A stretch of 59,747 bases of DNA from Magnetococcales bacterium (GTDB lineage: Bacteria > Pseudomonadota > Magnetococcia > Magnetococcales > Magnetaquicoccaceae), in the NCBI GenBank assembly GCA_015231915.1, contig JADGAR010000021.1, forward strand, positions 1 to 59,747, given 5' to 3'. This document shows, piece after piece, positions 1 through 9,083 of the stretch. Under the pieces are notes generated by a model. That model saw nothing but the letters and a program-made list of their open reading frames with translations. It was not told the origin of the DNA and ran no database searches. Each line of letters starts with the position of its first letter. The stretch's first letter is position 1. The translations under genes were made by a program, and so were the position numbers.

Positions 1-512
1 CTCATGCGGTCCTTGGTGGGGCCGGGGACTTCGGCCTTCATCAACTGGGTCCCCCCGACGCCCAGTAAGGGCAGGATGGCGATGGCCATCAGCACCATGC
101 CCATCCCTCCCAGCCATTGGGTGGTGCTGCGCCACAGGAGGATGCTCTGCGGCCAGACTTCGATGTCGGTCATGGCCGAGGAGCCGGTGGTGGTGAACCC
201 GGAGGCGGTTTCGAAAAAGGCTGCGGGGAGATCCAGCCCGCCATGGAAGACATAGGGCAGTCCGCCGAAGAAGGAGGCGAAAAACCAACCCAGGCTGGTG
301 ACCAGGAAGCCGTCCCTGGGTTCCATGACCGGTCGCGCCTTGCGGGTCAGGAACAGCCCCAGTCCGCTCACCAGCGAGGTGACGCCGATGGACTTGGCCA
401 GCGGCAGGGTATCCTCGCCCAGGCCGTAGGCGAGCAGCAGCGGAAAGAGCTGAAAGGTTGAGATCAGCACCAGCAGCAGCGACAGGACGCGCAAATCGAA
501 GATCAGATTCAT
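1..512 (-). CDS. trkH: TrkH-type K+ channel subunit, N-terminal part (cut by window edge)
   Basis: Membrane subunit of the Trk potassium uptake system, gated by cytoplasmic TrkA. About 170 N-terminal residues are visible, starting MNLIFDLRVLSLLLVLIS. Hydrophobic helices are followed by the first selectivity loop, which shows FFETASGFTTTGSSAM, the TTGSS-type filter of TrkH/KtrB, and then WRSTTQWLGGMGM. The ATG (510-512) overlaps the TGA of trkA as ATGA, so the two are translationally coupled. The C-terminal two thirds lie outside the window. Confidence 0.9.
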   Translation of the reverse strand, partial: MNLIFDLRVLSLLLVLISTFQLFPLLLAYGLGEDTLPLAKSIGVTSLVSGLGLFLTRKARPVMEPRDGFLVTSLGWFFASFFGGLPYVFHGGLDLPAAFFETASGFTTTGSSAMTDIEVWPQSILLWRSTTQWLGGMGMVLMAIAILPLLGVGGTQLMKAEVPGPTKDRM

Positions 513-1858
513 TTTCGGCTCATGAACTCATCGACGTGCTTGAAGTGACCCGGATAGGTGATCAGCAGGACCATATCCCCCGGTTGCAGGACCATGTTGC
601 CGTTGGGAACCAGCATTTGATCTTTTTTGACCACGCCGGCGACGATCAGGGTTTTCGGCAACCCCAGGGACTTGATGGGAGTGCCCACCATCCGGGAGCC
701 TTCCTGGATCTCCATGTACAGGGCGTCCAGGTTGCCATGCAGCATGGTGGCGGCGTCCACGATTTTTCCGGTGCTCAGGAAGCGCAGGATCTTGCCGACG
801 GCAGCCTGTTTCGGGCTGACCACCGCGTCGATGCCCAACGAGGGGGCCATGGTGATGTAGGCCTCGTTGTCCATCAGGGCGATGGCGCGGCGTGCTCCCG
901 CCTTGCGCGCCAGCAGGCAGAGCACCAGGTTCACCTCCTGATGACCGGTCACGGCGATGAAGGTGGAGGCGCTCGGGGCGTGTTTTTTGAGGATTTCCGG
1001 GTCTGTGGCGTCGCAATGGATGACATTGGTTTCGTCCAGCACGGCGGCCAACTCCTGGCAGCGCTCCAGGGAATTTTCCAGGAGATAGACCGGCACCCCC
1101 TGTTTTTCGAGCCGGGCGGCGACATGTTCTCCCTTCCATCCCCCGCCGGCGATGACGATCTTGCGGTGTTGCACCGGACGCCGGCCCAGCAGGGTCAGGA
1201 TTTGCGGCAGTTCGGTGCGGGTCCCGGCGGTGATGAAGACCCGATCCGTGACGCTGAGGATGGTCTGCCCGTTGGGGATCACCACCTCGCCCCCCTTGTC
1301 CACGGCCACGATCAGGGCGCCCACCCTGGCCAGATCCGGAATCTGGCTCAAGGGGCGGCCAAGCAGGACGCTCTCCTCGCCCAGACGAAACCCGGCCAGG
1401 CTGATGGAGCCGTTTTCGAACGGGACCACCTCGAAGGCCTGATCGATGCGCAGCAGGTCCATGATCATATCGACTGCGGCGTGTTCCGGGCTGAAGACGA
1501 TGGTCCCTCCCAGGGCATTGGCGTCAAGCAGTTTCGGGTTGTCCAGGAACTGTTTTTTGCGCACCCTGGCGATGATCCTGGCGCGCGGGTTGAGGGTACG
1601 CGACATCAGGGTGATGATGATGTTGCTTTCGTCCGAGTTGGTGACGGCCAACACCAGATCGGCCTTTTCCAGTCCGCCGGAGATGAGGAATCCGCTGTCC
1701 GAGGTGTCACCGTGCAGGGCCTGCAGATCCATGGTTTCCTGCAAATGCCGGATCACTGCAGCGTTGTTGTCGATGACCACGACATTGTGGCCTTCTCCGG
1801 AGAGATGTTTTGCAAGCGAGATTCCGACCACGCCTGCTCCAATTATAAGTATTTCCAT
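509..1858 (-). CDS. trkA: Trk system K+ uptake regulatory protein TrkA
   Basis: Cytoplasmic NAD(H)-binding gating subunit of the Trk K+ transporter, 449 residues, the normal length for two tandem RCK units (N and C subdomain twice). The N-terminus MEILIIGAGVVGISLAKHL carries the GxGxxG Rossmann loop. A second, degenerate nucleotide-binding repeat begins near residue 230 (IVIAGGGWKGEHVAARL). It lies directly upstream of trkH with an ATGA overlap. kup ends 83 bp upstream, so K+ uptake genes are grouped here. Confidence 0.93.
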   Translation of the reverse strand: MEILIIGAGVVGISLAKHLSGEGHNVVVIDNNAAVIRHLQETMDLQALHGDTSDSGFLISGGLEKADLVLAVTNSDESNIIITLMSRTLNPRARIIARVRKKQFLDNPKLLDANALGGTIVFSPEHAAVDMIMDLLRIDQAFEVVPFENGSISLAGFRLGEESVLLGRPLSQIPDLARVGALIVAVDKGGEVVIPNGQTILSVTDRVFITAGTRTELPQILTLLGRRPVQHRKIVIAGGGWKGEHVAARLEKQGVPVYLLENSLERCQELAAVLDETNVIHCDATDPEILKKHAPSASTFIAVTGHQEVNLVLCLLARKAGARRAIALMDNEAYITMAPSLGIDAVVSPKQAAVGKILRFLSTGKIVDAATMLHGNLDALYMEIQEGSRMVGTPIKSLGLPKTLIVAGVVKKDQMLVPNGNMVLQPGDMVLLITYPGHFKHVDEFMSRK

Positions 1859-1941
1859 ATATTTTTAAGTTTTACCCTGTGTTGATTAAACCAACCCCCC
1901 ATAGTTAAAGCATAAAGGAAAATCGAATCCGGTGCAAGTGT

Positions 1942-3891
1942 TCACGTCAACACCACGCGGGCGCCCATTTCCACCACCCGGTGGGGGGGGAGGTGAAACC
2001 ATGTGGCGGCGCTGCTGGCATTGCGCTGCAACCACAAAAACAGCCGAATGCGCCACAACGGCATGCCGGCATGGGCCTTTGTCGCGAAAAATACGGCACG
2101 GCCCAGGAAGAAAGAGGTTTCGTCCGGGTTGGACCAGTCGGCCAGCAGACGGCTCTGACGCAAGGCGCGGGGCAGGTCCGGGGTCTCGGAAAAACCGAAA
2201 TGGACGGTCAGGCGGTAAAAGCCGTTGCCCAGGTCTTCTTCCGTGACCCGTTCCCGGCTGCCGAGCTGCGGGGTATCGAGAAAACGGATCGTGGCGATGA
2301 TCACGGTTTCGTGGATGATCCAGTGGTGCTGGAGATTCTGCACCAGGGGAATGGGGGCGATGCGGGCGGAGGTGGCCAGATAGAGGCCGATCCCCTGGGC
2401 GCGGGGGACCGGATTTTCCGCGAACTGGCGCAGGAACGGCTCGAGGGGGATTTCGTCGCGGGCAAGGGCCTCCCGCGTCAGCACGCGGCCTTTCTGCCAG
2501 GTGGACATCAGCAGGAAATTGACTGCGCCCAACAGGAGGGGCAGCCAGCCCCCTTCCGGGATTTTGAGGGAGTTGGCGGCGAAGAAGGCCAGGTCGAAGG
2601 CCAAAAAGAAAAATGTTGCCGCCAAGGTCATCGCCACGTTCCAGCCGAGCATGGTCCGCAACACCAGGCCGAATGCCAGGGTGGTGTCGATGGCCATGGC
2701 CCCGGTCACGGCGATGCCGTAGGCGGCTGCGAGATTGCCGCTGGAACGAAATCCCAGCACCAGCACCAGAACCGCAGCCAGCAGAATCCAGTTGACGGTG
2801 GGGACATAGATCTGGCCCTCTTCGCGCGGGGAGGTGTGGATCACCTCCATGCGGGGCAGGAAGCCGAGCTGCATGGCCTGGCGGGAGGCGGAAAAGGCCC
2901 CGGAGATCACCGCCTGGGAGGCGATCACGGTCGCGGCGGTGGAGAGCAGCACCAAAGGCGCCACTCCCCAGGAGGGGGCCAGCAGGTAGAAGGGATTCTT
3001 GAGGGTCTCCACATCTTGCAGAATCAAGGCGCCCTGTCCCAGATAGTTGATGGTAAGCGCCGGAAAGACCAGTGCCAGCCAGGCCATGCGGATGGGACGA
3101 CGACCGAAGTGGCCCATGTCGGCGTAGAGGGCCTCGGCCCCGGTCACCGACAGAAAGACCGCCCCCATCACCACGAAGGCTTCTCCCCGGTGGGCGATGA
3201 AGAATCGCACGGCGTAGGTCGGATCGAATGCCACCAGGACATGGGGATTCATTGAAATGCCACGCACCCCCAGGCCCGCCAGCACCAGAAACCAAAGGAT
3301 CATCACCGGCCCGAACAAGGCGCCCACCCCTTCGGTTCCCTTGCGCTGGAACAAAAACAATCCCATCAGAATCCCCACGGTGACGGGCACCACCACCGGT
3401 TGCAGCACCGGGGTCACCAGCTCCAGCCCCTCCACGGCGGAGAGCACCGAAATCGCCGGCGTGATCACCCCGTCCCCGAAGAAGAGCGCCAGGCCGCAGA
3501 TTCCCAGGATATTGATGAAGATCCGCCAGCGGGGCGTGGCATGGGGCGAGCGCAGGGCGAGGGCGGTCAATGCCATGATCCCTCCTTCTCCCTTGTTGTC
3601 GGCGCGCATGATGAACAGCACGTATTTGACGGTGATCACCACCACCAGGGACCAGAAGATCATGGAGAGAACCCCCAGAACCTCGGCCTGACCCGGCGGA
3701 ACGCCATGGCCGGCGGCGGTCAGCGACTCCTTGATCGCATAGAGAGGACTGGTGCCGATATCCCCGAATACGACGCCAAGTGCGCCTATGATCAAACCAC
3801 GCAGATGATCTTTTCCGGATTCCGGATGCTGTGCCGTCACGTACCAGGCTCCTGCCACCTCTGGGTTGCTGGGAAAGCCCACACTGTACAT
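1942..3891 (-). CDS. kup: Kup-family low-affinity K+ transporter
   Basis: K+/H+ symporter of the inner membrane, 649 residues, typical for KUP/HAK proteins. The family motif GDIGTSPLYA lies near residue 44, followed by about 12 hydrophobic helices and a roughly 190-residue soluble C-terminal tail. The start MYSVGFPSNPEVAG gives a plausible cytoplasmic N-terminus; a later start is possible because no strong Shine-Dalgarno site is visible. It is divergent from the amino acid transporter operon. A longer overlapping frame in this stretch is a shadow. Confidence 0.92.
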   Translation of the reverse strand: MYSVGFPSNPEVAGAWYVTAQHPESGKDHLRGLIIGALGVVFGDIGTSPLYAIKESLTAAGHGVPPGQAEVLGVLSMIFWSLVVVITVKYVLFIMRADNKGEGGIMALTALALRSPHATPRWRIFINILGICGLALFFGDGVITPAISVLSAVEGLELVTPVLQPVVVPVTVGILMGLFLFQRKGTEGVGALFGPVMILWFLVLAGLGVRGISMNPHVLVAFDPTYAVRFFIAHRGEAFVVMGAVFLSVTGAEALYADMGHFGRRPIRMAWLALVFPALTINYLGQGALILQDVETLKNPFYLLAPSWGVAPLVLLSTAATVIASQAVISGAFSASRQAMQLGFLPRMEVIHTSPREEGQIYVPTVNWILLAAVLVLVLGFRSSGNLAAAYGIAVTGAMAIDTTLAFGLVLRTMLGWNVAMTLAATFFFLAFDLAFFAANSLKIPEGGWLPLLLGAVNFLLMSTWQKGRVLTREALARDEIPLEPFLRQFAENPVPRAQGIGLYLATSARIAPIPLVQNLQHHWIIHETVIIATIRFLDTPQLGSRERVTEEDLGNGFYRLTVHFGFSETPDLPRALRQSRLLADWSNPDETSFFLGRAVFFATKAHAGMPLWRIRLFLWLQRNASSAATWFHLPPHRVVEMGARVVLT

Positions 3892-4036
3892 CGCTTCGTA
3901 TCAATTGCGGATCAATTCATGGATGAGGAAACTCAAAAATTTGTCAATTTTTGGCGAGTATCCGTGCAATTCCATCGCTTCTCGTGATAGGTTCAAAAAA
4001 TTGCACTCGCCTCCATTCCTAACGGACGAACCGCTC

Positions 4037-5725
4037 ATGCCGAAATTGCTTCGCATCCTGGCGCCGTTCGCATGTCTCCTTGTGCTCCTGTTGGCGCCGC
4101 GCCCGGTTCTGGCCCTGGAAGGAACCCTGCGCAAGATCCAGGAGAGCGGCGCCATCACCCTGGGGCACCGGGAATCTTCCTTGCCGTTTTCCTATTATGG
4201 CGACAATCAGCAGGTGATCGGCTACTCCCACACCCTGATGTTGCGTGTGGTGCGGGCCATCAAGGCGCAACTGGCCATGCCCGATCTGCGGGTGCGACTG
4301 ATGCCGGTCAACTCCTCCAACCGGATCACGCTGGTGCAAAACGGCACCGTGGATCTGGAGTGCGGCTCCACCACCAACAACGCCGAACGCCGCAAACAGG
4401 TGGCCTTTTCCAACACCATCTTCATCGTCGGCACCCGCCTGCTCACCCATGTCTCCTCCGGGGTGAAGGATTTTCCCGATCTGGCGGGCAAGACCGTCGT
4501 CACCACCGCCGGCACCACCTCGGAACGGTTGCTGCGCAGGATGAACGACGACAACCGGATGTCCATGAGCCTGATCAGCGCCAAGGATCACGGCGAGTCC
4601 TTCATGATCCTGACCACCGGTCGGGCGGTCGCCTTCATGATGGATGACGCCCTGCTCTTCGGCGAACGGGCCAAGGCCAAAAATCCCCGCGAATGGATCG
4701 TCACCGGCACACCCCTCTCCCAGGAGGCCTACGGCTGCATGATGCGCAAGGACGATCCCGCCTTTCGCGCCCTGGTCAACGAGACCCTGGCCTGGCTCAT
4801 GACCTCCGGCGAGGCGGAGCGGATCTATGCCCAATGGTTCACCAGTCCCATTCCCCCCAGGGGGCTGAATCTCCATTTCCCCATTTCCGAGGCGATGAAA
4901 AATCTCTTCCGGGAGCCGAACGACCTCTCCTTCGACCAGGACGAACCCCGGCAAACCGCCGCCACCACGCCAGCGCGCCCCACGGGCTATCACTGGAACT
5001 GGGGCATCCTGACCAGCGCCACGCCCAGCGGCGGGACCTATCTGCACTGGCTGATTACGGGACTCTTCTGGACCGTGCTGCTTTCCGTGAGCGCCTGGCT
5101 GCTGGCCCTGGCGCTGGGCATCCCCCTGGGCATCGCCCGCGCCTCGACCCACCGGCTGGTCTGGCGCAACCTGGCCATGGCCTATGTGGAGCTGTTCCGC
5201 GACATCCCCTTGCTGGTGCAACTCTTTCTTTGGTATTTCGTCCTGCCGGAACTCATGCCCGGCCCCTGGGGGGAGGCCATCAAGGGGTGGAGGCCGGAAG
5301 CCCAGCAGTTTCTCGCGGCATGGCTTTGCCTGGGCATGTTTACTGCGGCGCGGGTCGCCGAACAGGTGCGCGCCGCGCTCCAGGCCATCCCCCCCGGACA
5401 GAAGGAGGCGGCCCTGGCCCTGGGATTGACCTCGGTACAAGCCTACCGTTGGGTGCTGCTCCCGGTGGCCCTGCGGATCACCCTGCCGCCATTGACCAGT
5501 GAATTCCTGAATGTTTTCAAAAATTCTTCTGTGGCCACCACCATCGGTCTGCTGGAACTCTCCCGCCAGGCCCAGCAACTGGTGGATTACACCGCCCAGC
5601 CGTACGAGGCCTTCATCGCCGTCACCCTGCTCTATCTGCTGATCAACCTGACGGTCCTGTTCGGCATGCGTCGTCTGGAGCAGGGCGTGCGCGTTCCCGG
5701 CCTTGCTCTGGAGGGACGGGAATGA
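4037..5725 (+). CDS. Amino acid ABC importer: binding protein fused to permease (GltI-GltJ-like)
   Basis: 562-residue fusion. After a signal peptide (MPKLLRILAPFACLLVLLLA), residues 30-285 form a type 2 periplasmic binding domain like glutamate/aspartate GltI (GHRESSLPFSYYG, VDLECGSTTNNAERR). From about residue 335 follows a His/Glu-type permease with helices and the EAA-like loop (PPGQKEAALALGLTSVQAY). In E. coli these are separate proteins. The start at 4037 is chosen for the signal peptide; the frame is open further upstream, but that part overlaps the kup leader. The stop overlaps the next permease as ATGA. Substrate is probably acidic or another polar amino acid; specificity cannot be read. 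Confidence 0.85.
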   Translation: MPKLLRILAPFACLLVLLLAPRPVLALEGTLRKIQESGAITLGHRESSLPFSYYGDNQQVIGYSHTLMLRVVRAIKAQLAMPDLRVRLMPVNSSNRITLVQNGTVDLECGSTTNNAERRKQVAFSNTIFIVGTRLLTHVSSGVKDFPDLAGKTVVTTAGTTSERLLRRMNDDNRMSMSLISAKDHGESFMILTTGRAVAFMMDDALLFGERAKAKNPREWIVTGTPLSQEAYGCMMRKDDPAFRALVNETLAWLMTSGEAERIYAQWFTSPIPPRGLNLHFPISEAMKNLFREPNDLSFDQDEPRQTAATTPARPTGYHWNWGILTSATPSGGTYLHWLITGLFWTVLLSVSAWLLALALGIPLGIARASTHRLVWRNLAMAYVELFRDIPLLVQLFLWYFVLPELMPGPWGEAIKGWRPEAQQFLAAWLCLGMFTAARVAEQVRAALQAIPPGQKEAALALGLTSVQAYRWVLLPVALRITLPPLTSEFLNVFKNSSVATTIGLLELSRQAQQLVDYTAQPYEAFIAVTLLYLLINLTVLFGMRRLEQGVRVPGLALEGRE

Positions 5726-6396
5726 TCGGCCTGGATTTTTCCTCGGCGCTCGCGGCCTGGCCCCTGCTGTTGGAGGGGGCCATCGTCACCGCCCGGATCA
5801 CCTTGACCGCCATGCTGGTCGGCCTGGTCTGGGGAACCGTGCTGGCCGTGGCGCGATTGTCCCCCGTGCGACCCCTGGCGTGGCTTGCCACCCTGTATAT
5901 CAATCTCTTTCGCTCCGTGCCTTTGGTGATGGTGATTCTGTGGTTTTTTCTCATCGTCCCGGAGGTGCTGCATGGCCTGTTCGGTCGCGCGGTCGGCGAC
6001 ATCCGCCTCGCCTCGGCCATGGTGGCCTTCGCCCTGTTCGAGGCCGCCTATTACGCCGAAATCCTGCGCGCCGGCATCCTCTCGGTGCCGCATGGTCAGA
6101 TGGAGGCCGGTCTGGCCCTGGGGTTCACCCGTGGGGCGACCCTGAGGAGCATCATTTTGCCGCAGGCCTTTCGCAACATGCTGCCCCTGCTGCTCACCCA
6201 GGCGGTGATCCTCTTCCAGGACACCTCGCTGGTCTACGTCATCGGTCTGGCGGACTTCTTCGGCATGTCCTACAAGATCGGCGACCGGGATGGCCGTCTG
6301 ACGGAGATGCTGATCATGGCCGGGGCGGTTTATCTGTGCATTGGGTTGCTGTTCTCCAGGTTGGTGGCCCGGTTACAAAAGAGGTTTTCCAAATGA
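5722..6396 (+). CDS. Polar amino acid ABC transporter permease (GltK-like)
   Basis: Second membrane subunit of the importer, 224 residues, the usual size of HisM/GltK proteins. It starts MIGLDFSSALAAWPLLLEG. The cytoplasmic EAA loop reads PHGQMEAGLALGFTRGATL and contacts the ATPase. It pairs with the permease half of the preceding fusion protein. ATGA overlaps at both ends show a tightly coupled three-gene operon. Confidence 0.9.
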   Translation: MIGLDFSSALAAWPLLLEGAIVTARITLTAMLVGLVWGTVLAVARLSPVRPLAWLATLYINLFRSVPLVMVILWFFLIVPEVLHGLFGRAVGDIRLASAMVAFALFEAAYYAEILRAGILSVPHGQMEAGLALGFTRGATLRSIILPQAFRNMLPLLLTQAVILFQDTSLVYVIGLADFFGMSYKIGDRDGRLTEMLIMAGAVYLCIGLLFSRLVARLQKRFSK

Positions 6397-7121
6397 TCTC
6401 CATTCGCAATGTATCGAAACATTTCGGGGCGTTTCAGGTCCTCAACGGGTGCAGCGCGGAAATCGCCCGTGGCGAGGTGGTGGTGGTGTGCGGCCCGTCG
6501 GGTTCCGGCAAGTCGACGTTGATCCGCTGCATCAACGCCCTGGAGCCGATCCAGGCAGGGGAGATCGTCGTGGACGGCGTCTCGCTGACCGATCCCGCCA
6601 CCGACCTGACCCGCCTGCGCGCCAGGGTGGGCATGGTGTTTCAGCACTTCGAGCTGTTCAACCACATGAGCATCATGGACAACCTATGCCTGGCGCAGGT
6701 CAAGGTGCTCAAACGCCCCCGCGCCGAGGCCGAGGCCAACGGGATGCGCCTGCTGGAACGGGTGGGCCTGGCCGATCAGGCCGCCAAGCACCCGGCCCAG
6801 CTCTCCGGGGGACAGCGGCAAAGGGCCGCCATCGCCCGCGCCTTGTGCATGGATCCGGTCTGCATGCTCTTCGACGAACCCACCTCCTCCCTGGACCCGG
6901 AAATGGTCGGCGAGGTGCTGGAGGTGATGGTGGAATTGGCCAGGGAGGGGATGACCATGATGTGCGTCACCCACGAAATGGGTTTTGCCAGAAAAGTGGC
7001 CAACCGGGTGATCTTCATGGACCAGGGGGCCATCCTGGAGGATGCCCCCAGCCGGACCTTTTTCGAGCAGCCGGGCACGGAACGGGCCGCGCGGTTTCTC
7101 TCCCGGTTGCTGGACCGTTGA
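6393..7121 (+). CDS. Polar amino acid ABC transporter ATP-binding protein (GltL-like)
   Basis: 242-residue ATPase that powers the importer. Walker A is GPSGSGKST (residues 33-41), the signature is LSGGQRQRAAIARAL, Walker B is CMLFDEPTSSLDPE and the switch His is in VTHEMGFA. The length and the 'FNHMSIMDNLCLAQV' Q-loop region are typical of the GltL/GlnQ/HisP group. The start at 6393 overlaps the permease stop (ATGA). A longer frame reading in from upstream is out of frame with the permease and is spurious. Confidence 0.92.
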   Translation: MISIRNVSKHFGAFQVLNGCSAEIARGEVVVVCGPSGSGKSTLIRCINALEPIQAGEIVVDGVSLTDPATDLTRLRARVGMVFQHFELFNHMSIMDNLCLAQVKVLKRPRAEAEANGMRLLERVGLADQAAKHPAQLSGGQRQRAAIARALCMDPVCMLFDEPTSSLDPEMVGEVLEVMVELAREGMTMMCVTHEMGFARKVANRVIFMDQGAILEDAPSRTFFEQPGTERAARFLSRLLDR

Positions 7122-7128
7122 TGCCGCA

Positions 7129-8322
7129 TCAGGCTTCGTCCCTGCCCCATACCGCGAACCACAGCGTCCCGGCCAGGCCGAAGGCGGCGGCGGTCAGGAG
7201 GTTGACCTGCGGACCCAACTGCCACAACAGGGCACCCGCGAAGGCGCCCACCGCCACCACCGTGTCCCGAACCAGATAATAGGCCCCGAAGGCGGCGGCC
7301 CGGTGATCCGGAGGGGCGAGGTCGAGGATCAGCGCCTTGCGCGCCGGCTCGCCGAACTCTTTCAATCCGCGCACGACAAAGGCCGCCACCAGCCACGGGA
7401 AGGAGTCGGACCATAACAATACGAGCGGGAATGCGGTAAAAAACAAAAACGTAATGATTACAAACGGCTTTTTGCCGCTCCGATCCGCCATCCAGGCCAC
7501 CGGGAGGTAGATCAGGACCGCCGTGGTCATCTCGATCATGGTGAGCACACCGAATTCGGCAGCGGAAACCGGGTTGGCGATTACCTTCATGCACCACACC
7601 ACCACAAAGGCATAGGGCATCTGTTCGCAGAAGCGCACCAGGATGTCCGAGACCAGCAGCCGCCGCATGGCGGGAGTGATCAGGGCGAACGGCCCGCCGG
7701 GGGGATGCGCCCTCCTTGCGGGCCGGTCGTCCGGGATCAGCCGCTGCTGGGCGAACAGCCCCACCGTCGCCATCCCCAGGGCAATGACGAAGGCAAAGCG
7801 GATCCCCTCCACCTCTCCCAGCCGGTCGATGCAGATGCCGCCGATCACCGGCCCCAGGGCCATGGGCAGGCGTTTGATCAGCGAGTGCATGGTCACGCCC
7901 ATGGTGCGCTTGTTGGCCGGCAACACCGAGGCGATCAGGCCCATGCTGGCCGGCAGCGACAAAGCGCTCCAGGCCAGAAACAGGATCGCCCCGCCCAGCA
8001 CCGCCTCCCAGCGCGGCAGCAGAATCACGATCAGATAGCCGGTCATGGCCAGCAGGTTGATGTAGAGCAGACTGCGCCGGATCCCCAGGCGTTCGGCCAG
8101 ATAGCCCCCCGGCAGGGAGTAGAGGGCGTCCAGCAGGTTGTTGAGCGCCCCCAGCATGCCGATCACCAGGGGTCCACCGCCCAAAGCGAGCAGATAGATG
8201 GGCAGAAACCGTTCCGCGAGCCGTTCTCCAAGCCCCACCAGGATCACCAGCAGCAGCAAACCCACTGTCTCGCGTCGCAAGGCGAGAAATTCCATCAAGC
8301 GGGCCGTTTGTCTCATGTCCAT
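7129..8322 (-). CDS. MFS transporter, last gene of the chromate-type operon
   Basis: 397-residue major facilitator with about 12 hydrophobic segments. The loop 2-3 motif reads GGYLAERLGIRRS and a second-half counterpart is AWMADRSGKKP. The start MDMRQTARLMEFLALRRE is chosen because it begins 7 bp after the upstream gene; a longer N-terminus would run into that gene. Position at the end of the chrB-chrA operon suggests efflux linked to metal or oxyanion stress. No substrate can be assigned from sequence. Confidence 0.82.
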   Translation of the reverse strand: MDMRQTARLMEFLALRRETVGLLLLVILVGLGERLAERFLPIYLLALGGGPLVIGMLGALNNLLDALYSLPGGYLAERLGIRRSLLYINLLAMTGYLIVILLPRWEAVLGGAILFLAWSALSLPASMGLIASVLPANKRTMGVTMHSLIKRLPMALGPVIGGICIDRLGEVEGIRFAFVIALGMATVGLFAQQRLIPDDRPARRAHPPGGPFALITPAMRRLLVSDILVRFCEQMPYAFVVVWCMKVIANPVSAAEFGVLTMIEMTTAVLIYLPVAWMADRSGKKPFVIITFLFFTAFPLVLLWSDSFPWLVAAFVVRGLKEFGEPARKALILDLAPPDHRAAAFGAYYLVRDTVVAVGAFAGALLWQLGPQVNLLTAAAFGLAGTLWFAVWGRDEA

Positions 8323-8329
8323 TCCCTGG

Positions 8330-8764
8330 TCAGGGTTGCCTGGCCACCTCCAGCGTGCACCAGGCGTAGAGGGAGTCGTACAGTTCGAACTGTCGCTGGA
8401 TGTTGTCCCGGTCGTCGGGAAAACGCACGCCATACCCGGTGGCAATGGCTTCCAGTCCGCGCGCCAGGGGGTCCTGGTCGTAGCGGCGGGTGTCGGCGCC
8501 GTTGACGATGCGTGCCAGCCGCAGCAGGGGCTTGTCGGTCAGTTCATGAGCGCGGATCAAGACATCGAAGGTGCACAGGTCGCCATCATGGTCGTACTGC
8601 GCGCCGGGGCTGTCGAAGGAGATCGCCCCTTCTTGCGCCGCCACCTCCAGGACCCGGCTTTTCGGCACGAAGAGAAATTCGGCCTTGGCGTCGATGAAGC
8701 GGGAGATCAGCCAGGGGCAGGCGACACGATCGACATGCACATGGGAGCGGGTGATCCATTTCAT
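8330..8764 (-). CDS. ChrB C-terminal domain-like protein (chromate resistance)
   Basis: 144-residue stand-alone version of the C-terminal ChrB domain. HVHVDRVACPWLISRFIDAKAEF parallels residues near WVDRVASAWLIRTWID in the full-length ChrB of this operon. The downstream segment (YDHDGDLCTFDVLI, YGVRFPDDRDNIQRQFELYD) fits the family. The start MKWITRSHVHVDR at 8764 overlaps the upstream TGA as ATGA. Stand-alone proteins of this family are annotated as chromate resistance proteins; their biochemical activity is not settled. It may be an accessory factor or sensor. Confidence 0.75.
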   Translation of the reverse strand: MKWITRSHVHVDRVACPWLISRFIDAKAEFLFVPKSRVLEVAAQEGAISFDSPGAQYDHDGDLCTFDVLIRAHELTDKPLLRLARIVNGADTRRYDQDPLARGLEAIATGYGVRFPDDRDNIQRQFELYDSLYAWCTLEVARQP

Positions 8765-9069
8765 TTTTTTGCACCAGGATTGGCAGTGGTCAAACAACCG
8801 AAATAGGCCAGATTGTCGTTGAGGCTCTTTTGCATGTCCTCCACAAGGTGATTGAAGCGGGCCTCCACATCGTCCTGCAAGTGCCGCAGATACTCCTGCG
8901 CCCCCTCCTCGCCGTACTTGTCGCTCCACATGCGGGCGAACTCCAGCACCCTGCCCAGGTCGTGGCGTTCGTATTTCGCTCCGGGTTCGTCGATCCACTC
9001 GTGGATTTCCCGGTACTCCTTGCCGGTTCTGGCCAGGCTGCTTTGATAGTGCAATTCCAGTTTTGGCAT
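8761..9069 (-). CDS. Small hypothetical protein within the chromate operon
   Basis: 102 residues, soluble, starting MPKLELHYQSSLARTGKEYR. It is rich in charged residues, with no signal peptide or membrane segment. Predicted mostly helical by eye (EYLRHLQDDVEARFNHLVEDM). I do not recognise the family. It sits 14 bp after chrA and is ATGA-coupled to the ChrB-like gene, so it is part of the operon. The short start is preferred because upstream sequence is the end of chrA in another frame. Confidence 0.7.
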   Translation of the reverse strand: MPKLELHYQSSLARTGKEYREIHEWIDEPGAKYERHDLGRVLEFARMWSDKYGEEGAQEYLRHLQDDVEARFNHLVEDMQKSLNDNLAYFGCLTTANPGAKK

Positions 9070-9083
9070 GTTTTTCTCCAAGT

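Noticed and set aside
458-1885. 475-residue plus-strand frame opposite trkA
   Set aside because: Shadow of trkA: low-complexity His/Gln/Gly composition and no ribosome site, while trkA is a full match to its family.
3958-3976. Possible -24/-12 promoter before the ABC importer
   Set aside because: GG and GC are 11 bp apart, one base too many for sigma-54.
4019-5578. 519-residue minus-strand frame opposite the ABC importer
   Set aside because: Antisense shadow of a G+C-rich gene; His/Gln/Gly-rich and without any domain.
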